64,000 nucleotides of DNA from positions 43,369 to 107,368 of the forward strand of contig JAKZAN010000107.1 of assembly GCA_023053545.1 (NCBI GenBank), written 5' to 3'. Positions 36,300 to 46,003 of the stretch are shown piece after piece; within the stretch, counting starts at the first letter, position 1, and each line of letters starts with the position of its first letter. The notes beneath the pieces were generated by a model. The model was not told the origin of the DNA and did not search any database. It saw only the letters and a program-made list of their open reading frames with translations. Made by a program: the position numbers and the translations under genes. Source of the stretch: Lepidurus packardi (taxonomy: Eukaryota > Arthropoda > Branchiopoda > Notostraca > Triopsidae).

Positions 36300-39200
36300 G
36301 TAAACCAGTTTATACCAGTTAAAACCAGTTTAGACCTGTTTACACCGGTATAAACCAGTTTATAATCTAGTTTTGACCAGTTTAAACCAGATTAAGCCAG
36401 TTTTAACCGGTTTAAACAAGTTTGAACTAGTATAAACCAGTCTATAAACTACCTTAAACCAGTTTAGACATGAGTAAACCAGTTTTGACATGAGTAGACC
36501 AGTCTAAACCAGTTTGAACTAGTATAAACCAGTTTAAACCAGTTTAGACCTGTGTAAACCAGTTTATGCCATTTAGAACCAGTTTAGACCTGTTTACAAA
36601 GGTATAAACCAGTTTATAAACTAGCTTAAACCAGTTTAGACCTGTGTAAACAGTTTAAACCAGTTTGAACTAGTATAAACAAGTTTAAACCAGTGTAAAA
36701 CAGTAAATAAACTAGTTTAAACCAGTTAAGACCTGTTTAGGCTTGGGTTTAAGCCAGTTTAAGCCAGTTAAAAACGTTTCAAACCAGTTTATAAACTAGT
36801 TAAAACAAGTTTAGACCTGTTAAAAAAATTTCAACCAGTTTGAACTAGTATAAACCAGTTTAAACCTTTGTAAACCAGTTTATACAAGTTAAAACCAGTT
36901 TAGACCTGTTTACACCGGTATAAACCAGTTTATAATCTGGTTTTGACCAGTTTAAACCAGATTAAGCCAGTTTTAACCGGCTTAAACCAGTTTGAACTAG
37001 TATAAACCAGTTTAAACCAGTTTAGACCTGTGTAAACCAGTTTATACCATTTAGAACCAGTTTAGACCTGTTTACACCGGTATAAACCAGTTTATAAACT
37101 AGCTTAAACCAGTTTAGACCTGTGTGAACCAGTTTAAACCAGTTTGAACTAGTATAAACAAGTTTAAACCAGTGTAACACAGTTAATAAACTAGTTTAAA
37201 CCAGTTTAGACCTGTTAAAAAAATTTAAACCAGTTTGAACTAGTTTATACCAGTTAAAACCAGTTTAGACCTGTTTACACCGGTATAAACCAGTTTATAT
37301 TCTAGTTTTAACCAGTTTAAACCAGATTAAGCCAGTTTTAACCGGTTTAAACCAGTTTGAACTAGTATAAACCAGTTTATAAACTACGTTAAACCAGTTT
37401 AGACATGAGTAAACCAGTTTAGACATGAGTAGACCAGTTTAAACCAGTTTGAACTAGTATAAACCAGGTTAAACCAGTATAAAACAGTTAATAAACTAGT
37501 TTAGACCAGTTTAGACCTTTTTAGGCCTGGTTTAAACCAGTTTAAGCCAGTTAAAAACGGTTTAAACCAGTTTATAAACTAGCTTAAACAAGCTTAGACC
37601 TGTTAAAAAAATTTAAACCAGTTTGAACTAGTATAAACCAGTATAAACTAGTTTAGACCTGTGTAAACCAGTTTATACCATTTAGAACCAGTTTAGACCT
37701 GTTTACACCGGTATAAACCAGTTTATAATCTAGTTTTGACCAGTTTAAACCAGATTAAGCCAGTTTTAACCGGTTTAAACCAGTTTGAACTAGTATAAAC
37801 CAGTTTACACCAGTTTAGACCTGTGTAAACCAGTTTATACCATTTAGAACCAGTTTGGACCTGTTTACACCGGTGTAAACCAGTTTATAAACTAGCTTAA
37901 ACCAGGTTAGACCTGTGTAAACCAGTTTAAACCAGTTTGAACTAGTATAAACAAGTTTAAACCAGTGTAACACAGTTAATAAACTAGTTTAAACCAGTTT
38001 AGACCTGTTAAAAAAATTTCAACCAGTTTGAACTAGTATAAACCAGTTTAAACCAGTTTAGACCTGTGTAAACCAGTTTATACCAGTTAAAACCAGTTTA
38101 GACCTGTTTACACCGGTATAAACCAGTTTATAATCTAGTTTTGACCAGTTTAAACCAGATTAACCCAGTTTTAACCGGTTTAAACCAGTTTGAACTAGTA
38201 TAAACCAGTCTATAAACTATCTTAAACTAGTTTAGACATGAGTTAACCAGTTTTGACATGAGTAGACCAGTCTAAACCAGTTTGAACTAGTATAAACCAG
38301 TTAAAACCAGTTTAGACCTGTTTACACCGGTATAAACCAGTTTATAATCTAGTTTTGACCAGTTTAAACCAGATTAAGCCAGTTTTAACCGGTTTAAACA
38401 AGTTTGAACTAGTATAAACCAGTCTATAAACTACCTTAAACCAGTTTAGACATGAGTAAACCAGTTTTGACATGAGTAGACCAGTCTAAACCAGTTTGAA
38501 CTAGTATAAACCAGTTTAAACCAGTTTAGACCTGTGTAAACCAGTTTATGCCATTTAGAACCAGTTTAGACCTGTTTACAAAGGTATAAACCAGTTTATA
38601 AACTAGCTTAAACCAGTTTAGACCTGTGTAAACAGTTTAAACCAGTTTGAACTAGTATAAACAAGTTTAAACCAGTGTAAAACAGTAAATAAACTAGTTT
38701 AAACCAGTTAAGACCTGTTTAGGCCTGGTTTAAGCCAGTTTAAGCCAGTTTAAGCCAGTTAAAAACGTTTCAAACCAGTTTATAAACTAGTTAAAACAAG
38801 TTTAGACCTGTTAAAAAAATTTCAACCAGTTTGAACTAGTATAAACCAGTTTAAACCTTTGTAAACCAGTTTATACAAGTTAAAACCAGTTTAGACCTGT
38901 TTACACCGGTATAAACCAGTTTATAATCTGGTTTTGACCAGTTTAAACCAGATTAAGCCAGTTTTAACCGGCTTAAACCAGTTTGAACTAGTATAAACCA
39001 GTTTAAACCAGTTTAGACCTGTGTAAACCAGTTTATACCATTTAGAACCAGTTTAGACCTGTTTACACCGGTATAAACCAGTTTATAAACTAGCTTAAAC
39101 CAGTTTAGACCTGTGTGAACCAGTTTAAACCAGTTTGAACTAGTATAAACAAGTTTAAACCAGTGTAACACAGTTAATAAACTAGTTTAAACCAGTTTAG

Positions 39201-40290
39201 ACCTGTTAAAAAAATTTAAACCAGTTTGAACTAGTTTATACCCGTTAAAACCAGTTTAGACCTGTTTACACCGGTATAAACCAGTTTTTATTCTAGTTTT
39301 AACCAGTTTAAACCAGATTAAGCCAGTTTTAACCGGTTTAAACCAGTTTGAACTAGTATAAACCAGTTTATAAACTACGTTAAACCAGTTTAGACATGAG
39401 TAAACCAGTTTAGACATGAGTAGACCAGTTTAAACCAGTTTGAACTAGTATAAACCAGGTTAAACCAGTATAAAACAGTTAATAAACTAGTTTAGACCAG
39501 TTTAGACCTTTTTAGGCCTGGTTTAAACCAGTTTAAGCCAGTTAAAAACGGTTTAAACCAGTTTATAAACTAGCTTAAACAAGCTTAGACCTGTTAAAAA
39601 AATTTAAACCAGTTTGAACTAGTATAAACCAGTATAAACTAGTTTAGACCTGTGTAAACCAGTTTATACCATTTAGAACCAGTTTAGACCTGTTTACACC
39701 GGTATAAACCAGTTTATAATCTAGTTTTGACCAGTTTAAACCAGATTAAGCCAGTTTTAACCGGTTTAAACCAGTTTGAACTAGTATAAACCAGTTTACA
39801 CCAGTTTAGACCTGTGTAAACCAGTTTATACCATTTAGAACCAGTTTGGACCTGTTTACACCGGTGTAAACCAGTTTATAAACTAGCTTAAACCAGGTTA
39901 GACCTGTGTAAACCAGTTTAAACCAGTTTGAACTAGTATAAACAAGTTTAAACCAGTGTAACACAGTTAATAAACTAGTTTAAACCAGTTTAGACCTGTT
40001 AAAAAAATTTCAACCAGTTTGAACTAGTATAAACCAGTTTAAACCAGTTTAGACCTGTGTAAACCAGTTTATACCAGTTAAAACCAGTTTAGACCTGTTT
40101 ACACCGGTATAAACCAGTTTATAATCTAGTTTTGACCAGTTTAAACCAGATTAACCCAGTTTTAACCGGTTTAAACCAGTTTGAACTAGTATAAACCAGT
40201 CTATAAACTATCTTAAACTAGTTTAGACATGAGTTAACCAGTTTTGACATGAGTAGACCAGTCTAAACCAGTTTGAACTAGTATAAACCA
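36300..40290. repeat. Tandem duplication of a ~1.98-kb higher-order satellite unit
   Basis: The variant ACAGTAAATAAAC occurs at 36700 and 38682 (1,982 bp apart). The variant CATGAGTTAACCAG occurs near 38237 and 40228 (1,991 bp apart). GTGTGAACCAG, CCAGGTTAGACC and TTAACCCAGTTT are repeated at the same spacing. A shorter related stretch begins at 35606, so part of a third copy is present. Confidence 0.8.
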
Positions 40291-40510
40291 GTTTAAACCA
40301 GTTTAGACCTGTGTAAACCAGTTTATGCCATTTAGAACCAGTTTAGACCTGTTTACAAAGGTATAAACCAGTTTATAAACTAGCTTAAACCAGTTTAGAC
40401 CTGTGTAAACAGGTTAAACCAGTTTGAACTAGTATAAACAAGTTTAAACCAGTGTAAAACAGTTAATAAACTAGTTTAAACCAGTTAAGACCTGTTTAGG
40501 CCTGGTTTAA

Positions 40511-40515
40511 GCCAG
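40511..40515. repeat. Target-site duplication of the solo LTR, left copy
   Basis: GCCAG directly before TGTTCC matches GCCAG at 41180-41184 after the LTR. Five bases is the usual duplication length for BEL/Pao elements. Confidence 0.8.
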
Positions 40516-41179
40516 TGTTCCGGATGGAATCCGGAAGCAAGTCAATGTCGGAGGGATAACTCCGAAACGCACGAATTGCCTTTGAATAATCATTTTAATG
40601 TGCGACCCGCTACAGTTAGACCACTTTCCTGACTGCACGACCTACCCTTTGTTTTATGACAGTCCGTCGCTTGACCATCGAACTGGTATGCCTAAGCGGG
40701 GCCGGCTGCTGCCCGTTCTCGTGGAGGCTGGAACCAGAGGTCCAGCGACGGTCCATTATGTTGTAAAACTGGGCAGAAAATTGACTCCGACGACTGACAG
40801 TTAGGCAAGGGGTACCCTTTGCATGGAACCACTTGAGAAGATTTGTTACCCAAAAAACCTAACTGCAGACACATGTGCGAAAGACATTTTCCGCATGGAT
40901 CTAACAGACAAAGGACTTGTGACTATTTAACAGACTGTCTTTTTCGCCCAGGCCAGTCACTTTTTAGTTTTTCGTGAAAGGTGCTCTCGAACTCGAACTC
41001 GAACTCGTACATCGCCTCGAAATTCGTCGAAGCATTGTGGCATAGAAATTTAGTGTTTTGTTAGTTTTTGTGTTTGTTCGCCTGGCAATCGGGCAAATAT
41101 AGAATTAGTCACAAACCACACCGATCTCGTTTCCTTCGTTAAAACTTCGTTCGTCCAATGCGTCGTTCCACGCATTTCA
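40516..41179 (+). mobile_element. Solo LTR, probably of a BEL/Pao element (664 bp)
   Basis: A single non-satellite island with ends TGTTCC...CATTTCA (TG...CA) lies between 5-bp direct repeats. There is no internal region, so it most likely formed by recombination between two LTRs of a full element. It begins with an 8-bp perfect inverted repeat (TTCCGGAT at 40518-40525, ATCCGGAA at 40529-40536). The BEL LTR at 4455 has the same arrangement, although the rest of the two sequences is unlike. A (TCGAAC)3 microsatellite lies near 40987. The 3' third is T-rich, as expected of R-U5. The short open frames at 40598-40874 look accidental. Orientation is assumed from the hairpin and T-rich end. Confidence 0.85.
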
Positions 41180-42868
41180 GCCAGTTTAAGCCAGTTTAAG
41201 CCAGTTAAAAACGTTTTAAACCAGTTTATAAACTAGTTAAAACAAGTTTAGACCTGTTAAAAAAATTTCAACCAGTTTGAACTAGTATAAACCAGTTTAA
41301 ACCTTTGTAAACCAGTTTATACCAGTTAAAACCAGTTTAGACCTGTTTACACCGGTATAAACCAGTTTATAATCTGGTTTTGACCAGTTTAAACCAGATT
41401 AAGCCAGTTTTAACCGGCTTAAACCAGTTTGAACTAGTATAAACCAGTTTAAACCAGTTTAGACCTGTGTAAACCAGTTTTTACCATTTAGAACCAGTTT
41501 AGACCTGTTTACACCGGTATAAACCAGTTTATATACTAGCTTAAACCAGTTTAGACCTGTGTAAACCAGTTTAAACCAGTTTGAACTAGTATAAACAAGT
41601 TTAAACCAGTGTAGCACAGTTAATAAACTAGTTTAAACCAGTTTAGACCTGTTAAAAAATTTTAAACCAGTTTGAACTAGTTTATACCAGTTAAAACCAG
41701 TTTAGACCTGTTTACACCGGTTTAAACCAGTTTATAATCTAGTTTTAACCAGTTTAAACCAGATTAAGCCAGTTTTAACCGGTTTAAACCAGTTTGAACT
41801 TGTATAAACCAGTTTATAAACTACGTTAAACCAGTTTAGACATGAGTAAACCAGTTTAGACATGATTAGACCAGTTTGAACTAGTATAAACCAGGTTAAA
41901 CCAGTGTAAAACAGTTAATAAACTAGTTTAAACCAGTTTAGACCTTTTTAGGCCTGGTTTAAACCAGTTTAAGCCAGTTAAAAACGGTTTAAACCAGTTT
42001 ATAAACTAGCTTAAACAAGCTTAGACCTGTTAAAAAAAATTTAAACCAGTTTGAACTAGTATAAACCAGTATAAACCAGTTTAGACCTGTGTAAACCAGT
42101 TTATACCATTTAGAACCAGTTTAGACCTGTTTACACCGGTATAAACCAGTTTATGAACTAGCTTAAACCAGTTTAGACCTGTTTACACCGGTATAAACCA
42201 GTTTATGAACTCGCTTAAACCAGTTTAGACCTGTGTAAACCAGTTTAAACCAGTTTGAACTAGTATAAACAAGTTTAAACCAGTGTAAAACAGTTAATAA
42301 ACTAGTTTAAACCAGTTTAGACCTGTTTAGGCCTGGTTTAAACCAGTTTAAGCCAGTTAAAAACGTTTTAAACCAGTTTATAAACTAGTTTGAACAAGTT
42401 TAGACCTGTTAAAAAAATTTCAACCAGTTTGAACTAGTATCAACCAGTTTAAACCAGTTTAGACCTGTGTAAACCAGTTTATACCAGTTAAAACCAGTTT
42501 AGACCTGTTTACACCGGTATAAACCATTTTATAATCTAGTTTTGACCAGTTTAAAACATATTAAGCCAGTTTTAACCGGTTTAAACCAGTTTGAACAAGT
42601 ATATACCAGTTTACACCAGTTTAGACCTGTGTAAACCAGTTTATACCATTTAGAACCAGTTTGGACCTGTTTACACCGGTGTAAACCAGTTTATAAACTA
42701 GCTTAAACCAGTTTAGACCTGTGTAAACCAGTTTAAACCAGTTTGAACTAGTATAAACAAGTTTAAACCAGTTTAGACCTGTTCAAAAAATTTCAACCAG
42801 TTTGAACTAGTATAAACCAGTTTAAAACAGTTTAGACGTGTGTAAACCAGTTTATACCAGTTAAAACC
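41180..42868. repeat. Decamer satellite, array C (~1.7 kb)
   Basis: It continues the satellite from the second GCCAG (41180-41184) to the 5' end of the full-length I-type element. It uses the same words as arrays A and B. From 42493 on it is the satellite part of the 8,112-bp-spaced duplication. No gene is present. Confidence 0.97.
42856..42868. repeat. Possible target-site duplication of the I-type element, left copy
   Basis: ACCAGTTAAAACC ends where the element begins and recurs at 53462-53474 after its 3' end, where it runs on into the normal word AGTTTAGACC. Because the flank is satellite, this match is only weak evidence for a 12-13 bp duplication. Confidence 0.5.
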
Positions 42869-42869
42869 C

Positions 42870-42903
42870 AATCCAGTCCGTACAGCGTAGCTAGACAGAC
42901 GTG
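42870..42903 (+). promoter_or_regulatory. Putative internal promoter (Inr + DPE) of the I-type element
   Basis: CCAATC puts +1 at A 42870. AGACGTG occupies 42897-42903, starting at +28. Inr plus DPE at this spacing is the established promoter layout of Drosophila Jockey/I-type elements. It would let the element be transcribed from its own first base inside otherwise promoterless satellite. Not tested; the match of the initiator is imperfect. Confidence 0.55.
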
Positions 42904-43535
42904 TATACAGGCAGCGAGTGAGAATAAAGAGAAATTTAGCAAAGTTAATAGTTATTGTGTTTTTGTTGCATGGGGTTGTGTTCAAATTGTTATATTGTTG
43001 GTTCTTGTGGTGATAATCATTGTTTTTGTTGATTTATTTGTGGTGTGAGGCAGAGGGTGATCAGCCCAGGCTGATGACAGCTGTTGAGTTTGTGACAGAA
43101 GATTGATATAATTTGAAGGTTGTTTTTGGTTGTGGGAATATTTGTTCGGGTGTGATAAGGTGTTATAAAGGTGTTTTTGTGTGGTTTATATCAAATAGGG
43201 AAAGAAATAAGTGAAATTAGTGAAAGACAACAGACGTGGCAGGGTGTGGTGCTGTGGCGCTAACATCTGGACGACGTAGTAGAGGGGCGTGGCTTAGGCG
43301 CGCTAGCACCTGGACAGCAGTGTAGAGGGGCGTGGCACAACTCCACAAAACGCTACGGGATACATAGGGCACTGTTTTGTCTGTATTGCTTTACCGGGTT
43401 GATTATTGGGTGGTGTTAAAGAGTGAATTATTTCTATTTTGCAAATATATAGCGATAGTTTGGTGGAGTGACGAAGACAACGACTCAAAGGGAGTTGGTT
43501 GTACGGATCACGGAAAAAGTCCAGATTCGATAGGT

Positions 43536-45016
43536 ATGGAGGACGAGAGTGTTCAGTCAAGCGATGATGAAATTATTATGGTTAAGAAAAAGGGTAAGGA
43601 GAAGGGCAGAGCAAAGGGAAAGTTAAAGGGAGGGGCAGAAAAGGTGGCAAACGATATGGAGGAAGAAGTTGGTACGGAGATGGAAGTAGCAGTAGGGGAA
43701 CAACAGGAAGATGAAGATCAAGGCTGGAAGACGGCAAGGCCAAAAAAAAGTTAAAGGGAAGGGGAGAAAAAGAGGTAAATGATACAGAGAAAGAGACAAG
43801 AACAGAGAAGATAGTATTAGTCGGGGAGAAAAGAGCGGGGTCTTTTTCTAGCCAAGACGAGGAAAAAAGGGAAAATGGAAAAGTAGAAGAGGGAAAGGAT
43901 AAGCGGCCGGTGGTGGGGAAGCTGGCAGAGGAGGGGAAAAATTTCAAGGAAGTCAGCCCTTTCGCTTTAGGAAAAGCGATTAAAAATCTGGGGATAACGG
44001 GAGTGGAGATTAGAGTAACCAATGGGGGGGAACTACTTTTTTTTACATCACAGCCGGAATTAGTATCGCAGTTATTGGCACTCAAAGTGATTGGACAATG
44101 GAAAGTACATATGCGTATGGCAAGGCCTTTAATATTGCAGCACGGCATAATCAAAATATGGGGAACGTCCAAGGAAGAAATTTTGGATCAAAAGATTAAG
44201 GGATTATACTCAGTAAGAGCGCTATACAGTGTGAGGGAGAAGGAGAAGATTGCAACGGGCTCCTACCATGTCACATTCGAAGGCAGTGTTTTACCTAGTC
44301 ATCTGGAAGTCGGATACTTTAAAGTACCCGTGACACCATTTAAGCCGAAACCGATCAGATGTTACAGATGTCAAAGGTTCGGTCACGTAAGCTCAGTTTG
44401 CACGGCCAAGCAGCGCTGCGGATTCTGCGGGGACGACCACTGCATTAAAAGCTGCATGAGGAAGGCACAGGGAGTGATACCCTCATGCGCTAACTGCCGC
44501 GGCAGGCACTCGGCGGCAGATACAAAATGCGCCTTTTTTATAAGAGCAATGGAGGGCGGACAAAAGGGGGTACCAGGAAACCAAGAAAGTGTCAGCAACT
44601 CAGCAGAAAACCAAAGGAGCATTGAGAGTCACACGAGACAAGCCGAGACAATTACGGATGAATCACCGCAAGCAAACGTGCAGTCACAAAGGCGGACATA
44701 CAAGGAAATAGTCGCAGGGGGGAAAAAGAGCACGGCGGAGAACGAAGGCAATCAAGGACGACAGGAAGAAGAGACAAGAAGACAGGAAGACAAAAGGGCA
44801 GGAAGGCCAAAGGAGAGAGAAAGCCCGCATGAAGACAGGGCTAGAAGCAAGGATAAGGGGAAAGCCCTGATACAGAAAATTATTAGAAAAATTATACCAA
44901 TAATAGTGAGTGAACATAGCTGGGAAGAAAAATGCAGGGAGATGGTAGCTTTGGTAAAAGAACTTATTAGTGGGGGAGACCTAATCACAGCAATGCTAGA
45001 ATGGGGTGCCCTTTGA
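43536..45016 (+). CDS. ORF1, Gag-like nucleic-acid-binding protein (frame change near 43745)
   Basis: The start is ATG 43536; the open frame before it (from TTG 43377) is 5' UTR. The N-terminus is acidic then Lys/Glu-rich and stops at 43752-43754. A second frame, open from 43715 to 45016, carries on with the rest of the protein. It holds a folded middle domain and three zinc knuckles near residues 151-164 (CYRCQRFGHVSSVC), 170-182 (CGFCGDDHCIKSC) and 193-207 (CANCRGRHSAADTKC), counting from GTG 43910. A hydrophilic, Gln/Arg/Lys-rich C-terminus follows. The frames overlap at an A8 run (43742-43749), so one lost A or a -1 ribosomal slip would join them. ORF1 proteins of this group coat the element RNA and chaperone nucleic acids during integration. 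The last 16 bases overlap ORF2. Confidence 0.85.
43742..43750 (+). other. A8G run at the ORF1 frame change (possible -1 slippery site)
   Basis: In the upstream frame the codons are CCA AAA AAA AGT, so A AAA AAA sits in the correct X XXY YYZ phase, five bases before the stop codon that ends that frame (43752). A -1 slip here enters the 1.3-kb zinc-knuckle frame. A one-base deletion in the homopolymer, or a sequencing error, explains it equally well. Confidence 0.45.
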
Positions 45017-45616
45017 ACATCTTGATGTGGAATGCCCGAAGCCTCAATCTGCATCTCAGCGGATTATGTGCATATATAAGCGAGATGCAGCAGACACCAG
45101 ACGTAATATATATATGTGAAACATGGATGAAAGAAGGGATGAAGGCAACAATTTTTGGATATGATTGCCACAGAAAAGACAGGACAGACCAAAGAGGAGG
45201 GGGCATTATGTTTTTCGTCAAACGGGGAATAGAAATTGAATGGGCGCCAATGAATTCTTTCACAGACGGTGTCCTGGAGATAGGGTGCGTAAAAGTAAAA
45301 TGGGAAAACCAAATTATATATCTAGTCGGAATGTATTTGCAGGTACAAGCAGAGAAAAAAATAACCAAAGATGAATACAAATTTTATATGTCCCAGATTG
45401 GGTCTGACGAAGAATGTCTTATGTTTGGTGATTTTAACTCCCACCATAATTTGTGGAACGGGGGAAATTTTAATGACTCCAGAGGGAACACTCTGTGTTC
45501 GTTTTTAGAAGAGTGGGAAAAATTACTGCTAGCCTCCCCACAGGGCGTCGGCACGCATGTATCCGAGAGGGGTGCGATTACGACCATAGACCTGGTGTTT
45601 GCGTCAGCAAACATAT
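45001..45616 (+). pseudogene. ORF2 5' exon-like half: AP endonuclease domain
   Basis: ATG 45001 lies inside the last codons of ORF1 (ATGGGGTGCCCTTTGA), a 16-base overlap in the -1 frame that suggests coupled translation. The protein is an APE-type endonuclease, which nicks target DNA to prime reverse transcription. Visible active-site motifs are N11 (LMWNARS), E40 (CETW), D144/N146 (GDFN) and the IDLVFAS strand. The domain's last motif, SDHLPI, lies on the other side of the nested retrovirus, at 50140-50157. As it stands, the frame reads four bases (TGTG) into the LTR and stops at 45621. The interruption has no splice-like features; it is an insertion with an ATAT target duplication. Confidence 0.9.
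45613..45616. repeat. Target-site duplication ATAT, left copy
   Basis: ATAT before the LTR matches ATAT at 50098-50101 after the other LTR. Removing the element and one ATAT restores the ORF2 reading frame across the site. This confirms both the boundaries and a 4-bp duplication typical of many Ty3/gypsy elements. Confidence 0.9.
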
Positions 45617-45865
45617 TGTGACGTTGTAATTAAGAAGGTGTATTGGATTGACAATCACAACGTCGAGGGGTTCAACAAATGGTTAAGTGTATAAGGTGTT
45701 TACTGATCAAAAGATCTAAGCCAACTGCCCTGCTGTCTAAGTTCTACTCCCCATGTTAAGTAATCGCGAAGCAAACAGGATAGAGTAGAATCGCACACCA
45801 TCCGGTCTACGTGCAAAGCAACTAGATGTGCGGAAACAGCTAAGCATATTTTTTGCAACGTCACA
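45617..45865 (-). repeat. 3' LTR of the nested element (249 bp)
   Basis: On the plus strand it runs TGTGACGTTG...CAACGTCACA, a perfect 10-bp terminal inverted repeat. The polypurine tract lies directly inside it, which makes it the 3' LTR of the antisense element. It is identical to the LTR at 49849 by eye except at 45623 (G here, C at 49855). Confidence 0.93.
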
Positions 45866-45868
45866 TAA

Positions 45869-45878
45869 TCCCCCTCTT
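45869..45878 (-). other. Polypurine tract of the nested element
   Basis: On the minus strand it reads AAGAGGGGGA followed by TTA and then the LTR. It would serve as the plus-strand DNA primer. Position and composition both fit. Confidence 0.8.
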
Positions 45879-46003
45879 AGTCTTGAACGTCCCGTTCAAT
45901 CTATCAAATTAACAATTCGGTTACTAATTGAGGATACATACGCTACAAAAATCACATATCAAAAGAAAACACGGCATAACTAATTAAACACAATGCTGCG
46001 CTT

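Larger units (their letters stand above)
35606..40515. repeat. Decamer satellite, array B (~4.9 kb)
   Basis: It has the same decamer vocabulary as array A. It starts inside a normal ACCAGATTAAGCC word right after the truncated element. Private variants such as GGTTTAAACAAGTTTGAAC and GTGTAAACAGTTTAAACC characterise this array. It ends at the GCCAG target site of a solo LTR. No gene is present. Confidence 0.97.
42493..43717. repeat. Segmental duplication, copy 2 (partner 34381-35605)
   Basis: This is the second copy of the stretch holding variant satellite plus the first ~850 bp of the I-type element. Here the element continues to full length. The offset stays constant at 8,112 bp with no indels noticed. 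Confidence 0.9.

Noticed and set aside
40598..40874. Small open frames on both strands in the solo LTR
   Set aside because: Short, overlapping on opposite strands and inside an LTR; no recognisable domain.
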